From an uncultured Agathobacter sp. (GTDB taxonomy: Bacteria; Bacillota; Clostridia; Lachnospirales; Lachnospiraceae): a DNA stretch of 5,054 nucleotides. Position numbers and translations under genes: made by a program. The notes beneath the pieces were generated by a model. That model made no database searches and was not told the DNA's origin. It saw nothing but the letters and a program-made list of their open reading frames with translations. Every line of letters starts with the position of its first letter. The stretch's first letter is position 1. The stretch is from positions 1-5,054 of the forward strand of contig CAKRKX010000137.1 of the NCBI GenBank assembly GCA_934358675.1, read 5' to 3'. This document shows positions 4,806 through 5,054 of this stretch, in pieces.

Positions 4806-5054
4806 TTGGCAAGACATGGCGAAAATATAAGAAAGCGTTCCGATGGAAGGTGGGAAGGCCGATATCCGGTTATTTCGGGCAGCGGGAAAAAGCGATATCA
4901 TTCGGTTTACGGGCATTCTTATCACGAAGTAAAGGAAAAAATAAGAGATTCCCTACAAAATTGCAGTGTGGATTGCACCTGGTCCGTCAGTCGGGACTCG
5001 CCAGCAATCGCATTAGATGTGATCGCACAGGAGTGGTTGTCTGATGTGTTGGAC
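4806..5054 (+). CDS. int: Tyrosine recombinase (phage/ICE-type integrase), N-terminal part, truncated by window edge
   Basis: The first 83 codons of a site-specific integrase are visible, open to the right edge. TTG at 4806 is the start: AAGGAGG lies at 4790-4796 with a 9-base gap, and an in-frame TGA at 4800-4802 excludes anything earlier. The protein begins MARHGENIRKRSDGRWEGRY (1-20), then GKKRYHSVYGHSYHEVKEKI (27-46). This is the recognisable arm-DNA-binding domain (beta strands plus a helix) of Firmicute integrases. The segment ALDVIAQEWLSDVL (69-82) starts the SAM-like core-binding domain. The catalytic domain (R-H-R-Y residues) is beyond the window, so activity cannot be judged. A different frame over the same DNA (4754-5044) looks open but is a shadow. 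The gene diverges from xre and probably belongs to an element extending rightward. Confidence 0.87.
   Translation, partial: MARHGENIRKRSDGRWEGRYPVISGSGKKRYHSVYGHSYHEVKEKIRDSLQNCSVDCTWSVSRDSPAIALDVIAQEWLSDVLD

Noticed and set aside
4754..5044. Open plus-strand frame of 96 codons near the right end
   Set aside because: It has no recognisable protein, starts in the repeat-containing leader, and overlaps the integrase in another frame that has a good ribosome site and clear homology.
1..5054. CRISPR array, tRNA, rRNA or insertion sequence
   Set aside because: No regularly spaced repeats, no cloverleaf or rRNA-like sequence, and no transposase or terminal inverted repeats were seen on reading both strands.

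Overview
The window looks like a chromosomal segment from a low-to-moderate GC Firmicute, most probably a Lachnospiraceae-type Clostridium relative. The left half carries the distal end of the large ribosomal-protein operon in its usual order, rpsD - rpoA - rplQ. The proteins have Lachnospiraceae-like features: an S4 with a single cysteine at its N-terminus, and an L17 enlarged to 174 residues by a lysine-rich insertion. These assignments rest on recalled family sequences, not on a search.

Region 1 (1-2392) is housekeeping. It holds the end of rpsD, a 100-base spacer with two back-to-back hairpins, rpoA from a GTG start at 675, a 188-base spacer, rplQ from 1823, and a strong intrinsic terminator ending at about 2392. 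The spacer before rplQ is unusual. It holds two copies of one RNA-like motif: a short stem with a two-base bulge on its 3' side, closing a loop that shares TAAGTCCGA and GAGCGTGG. Base pairs differ in a compensatory way between the copies. It is a good candidate for a ribosomal-protein leader or another cis-acting RNA.

Region 2 (about 2393-4213) is an accessory cassette that is AT-richer and uses ATA codons freely, unlike the operon before it. A near-perfect sigma-A promoter with an adjacent palindrome drives an AbiEi-like antitoxin and an overlapping AbiEii-like nucleotidyltransferase toxin. Two tandem terminators follow.

Region 3 (about 4229-5054) looks like the control end of a mobile element. 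It contains a small Xre/Cro-type regulator on the minus strand with a TTG start, then a 340-base non-coding region, then the start of a tyrosine-recombinase integrase on the plus strand. The integrase also uses TTG, at 4806, and runs off the right edge. The non-coding region is dense in signals. A perfect 10+10 bp inverted repeat (4672-4698) lies between two divergent promoters. The leftward promoter is followed about 30-80 bases later by a strong minus-strand terminator, which implies a roughly 85-nt small RNA or an attenuated leader for the regulator. An 11-bp direct repeat lies just upstream of the integrase.

Together, the layout suggests that foreign DNA (toxin-antitoxin plus integrase module) has been inserted behind rplQ. 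The regulator is a plausible controller of the divergent promoter pair. That link, and the extent of the element to the right, are inference.
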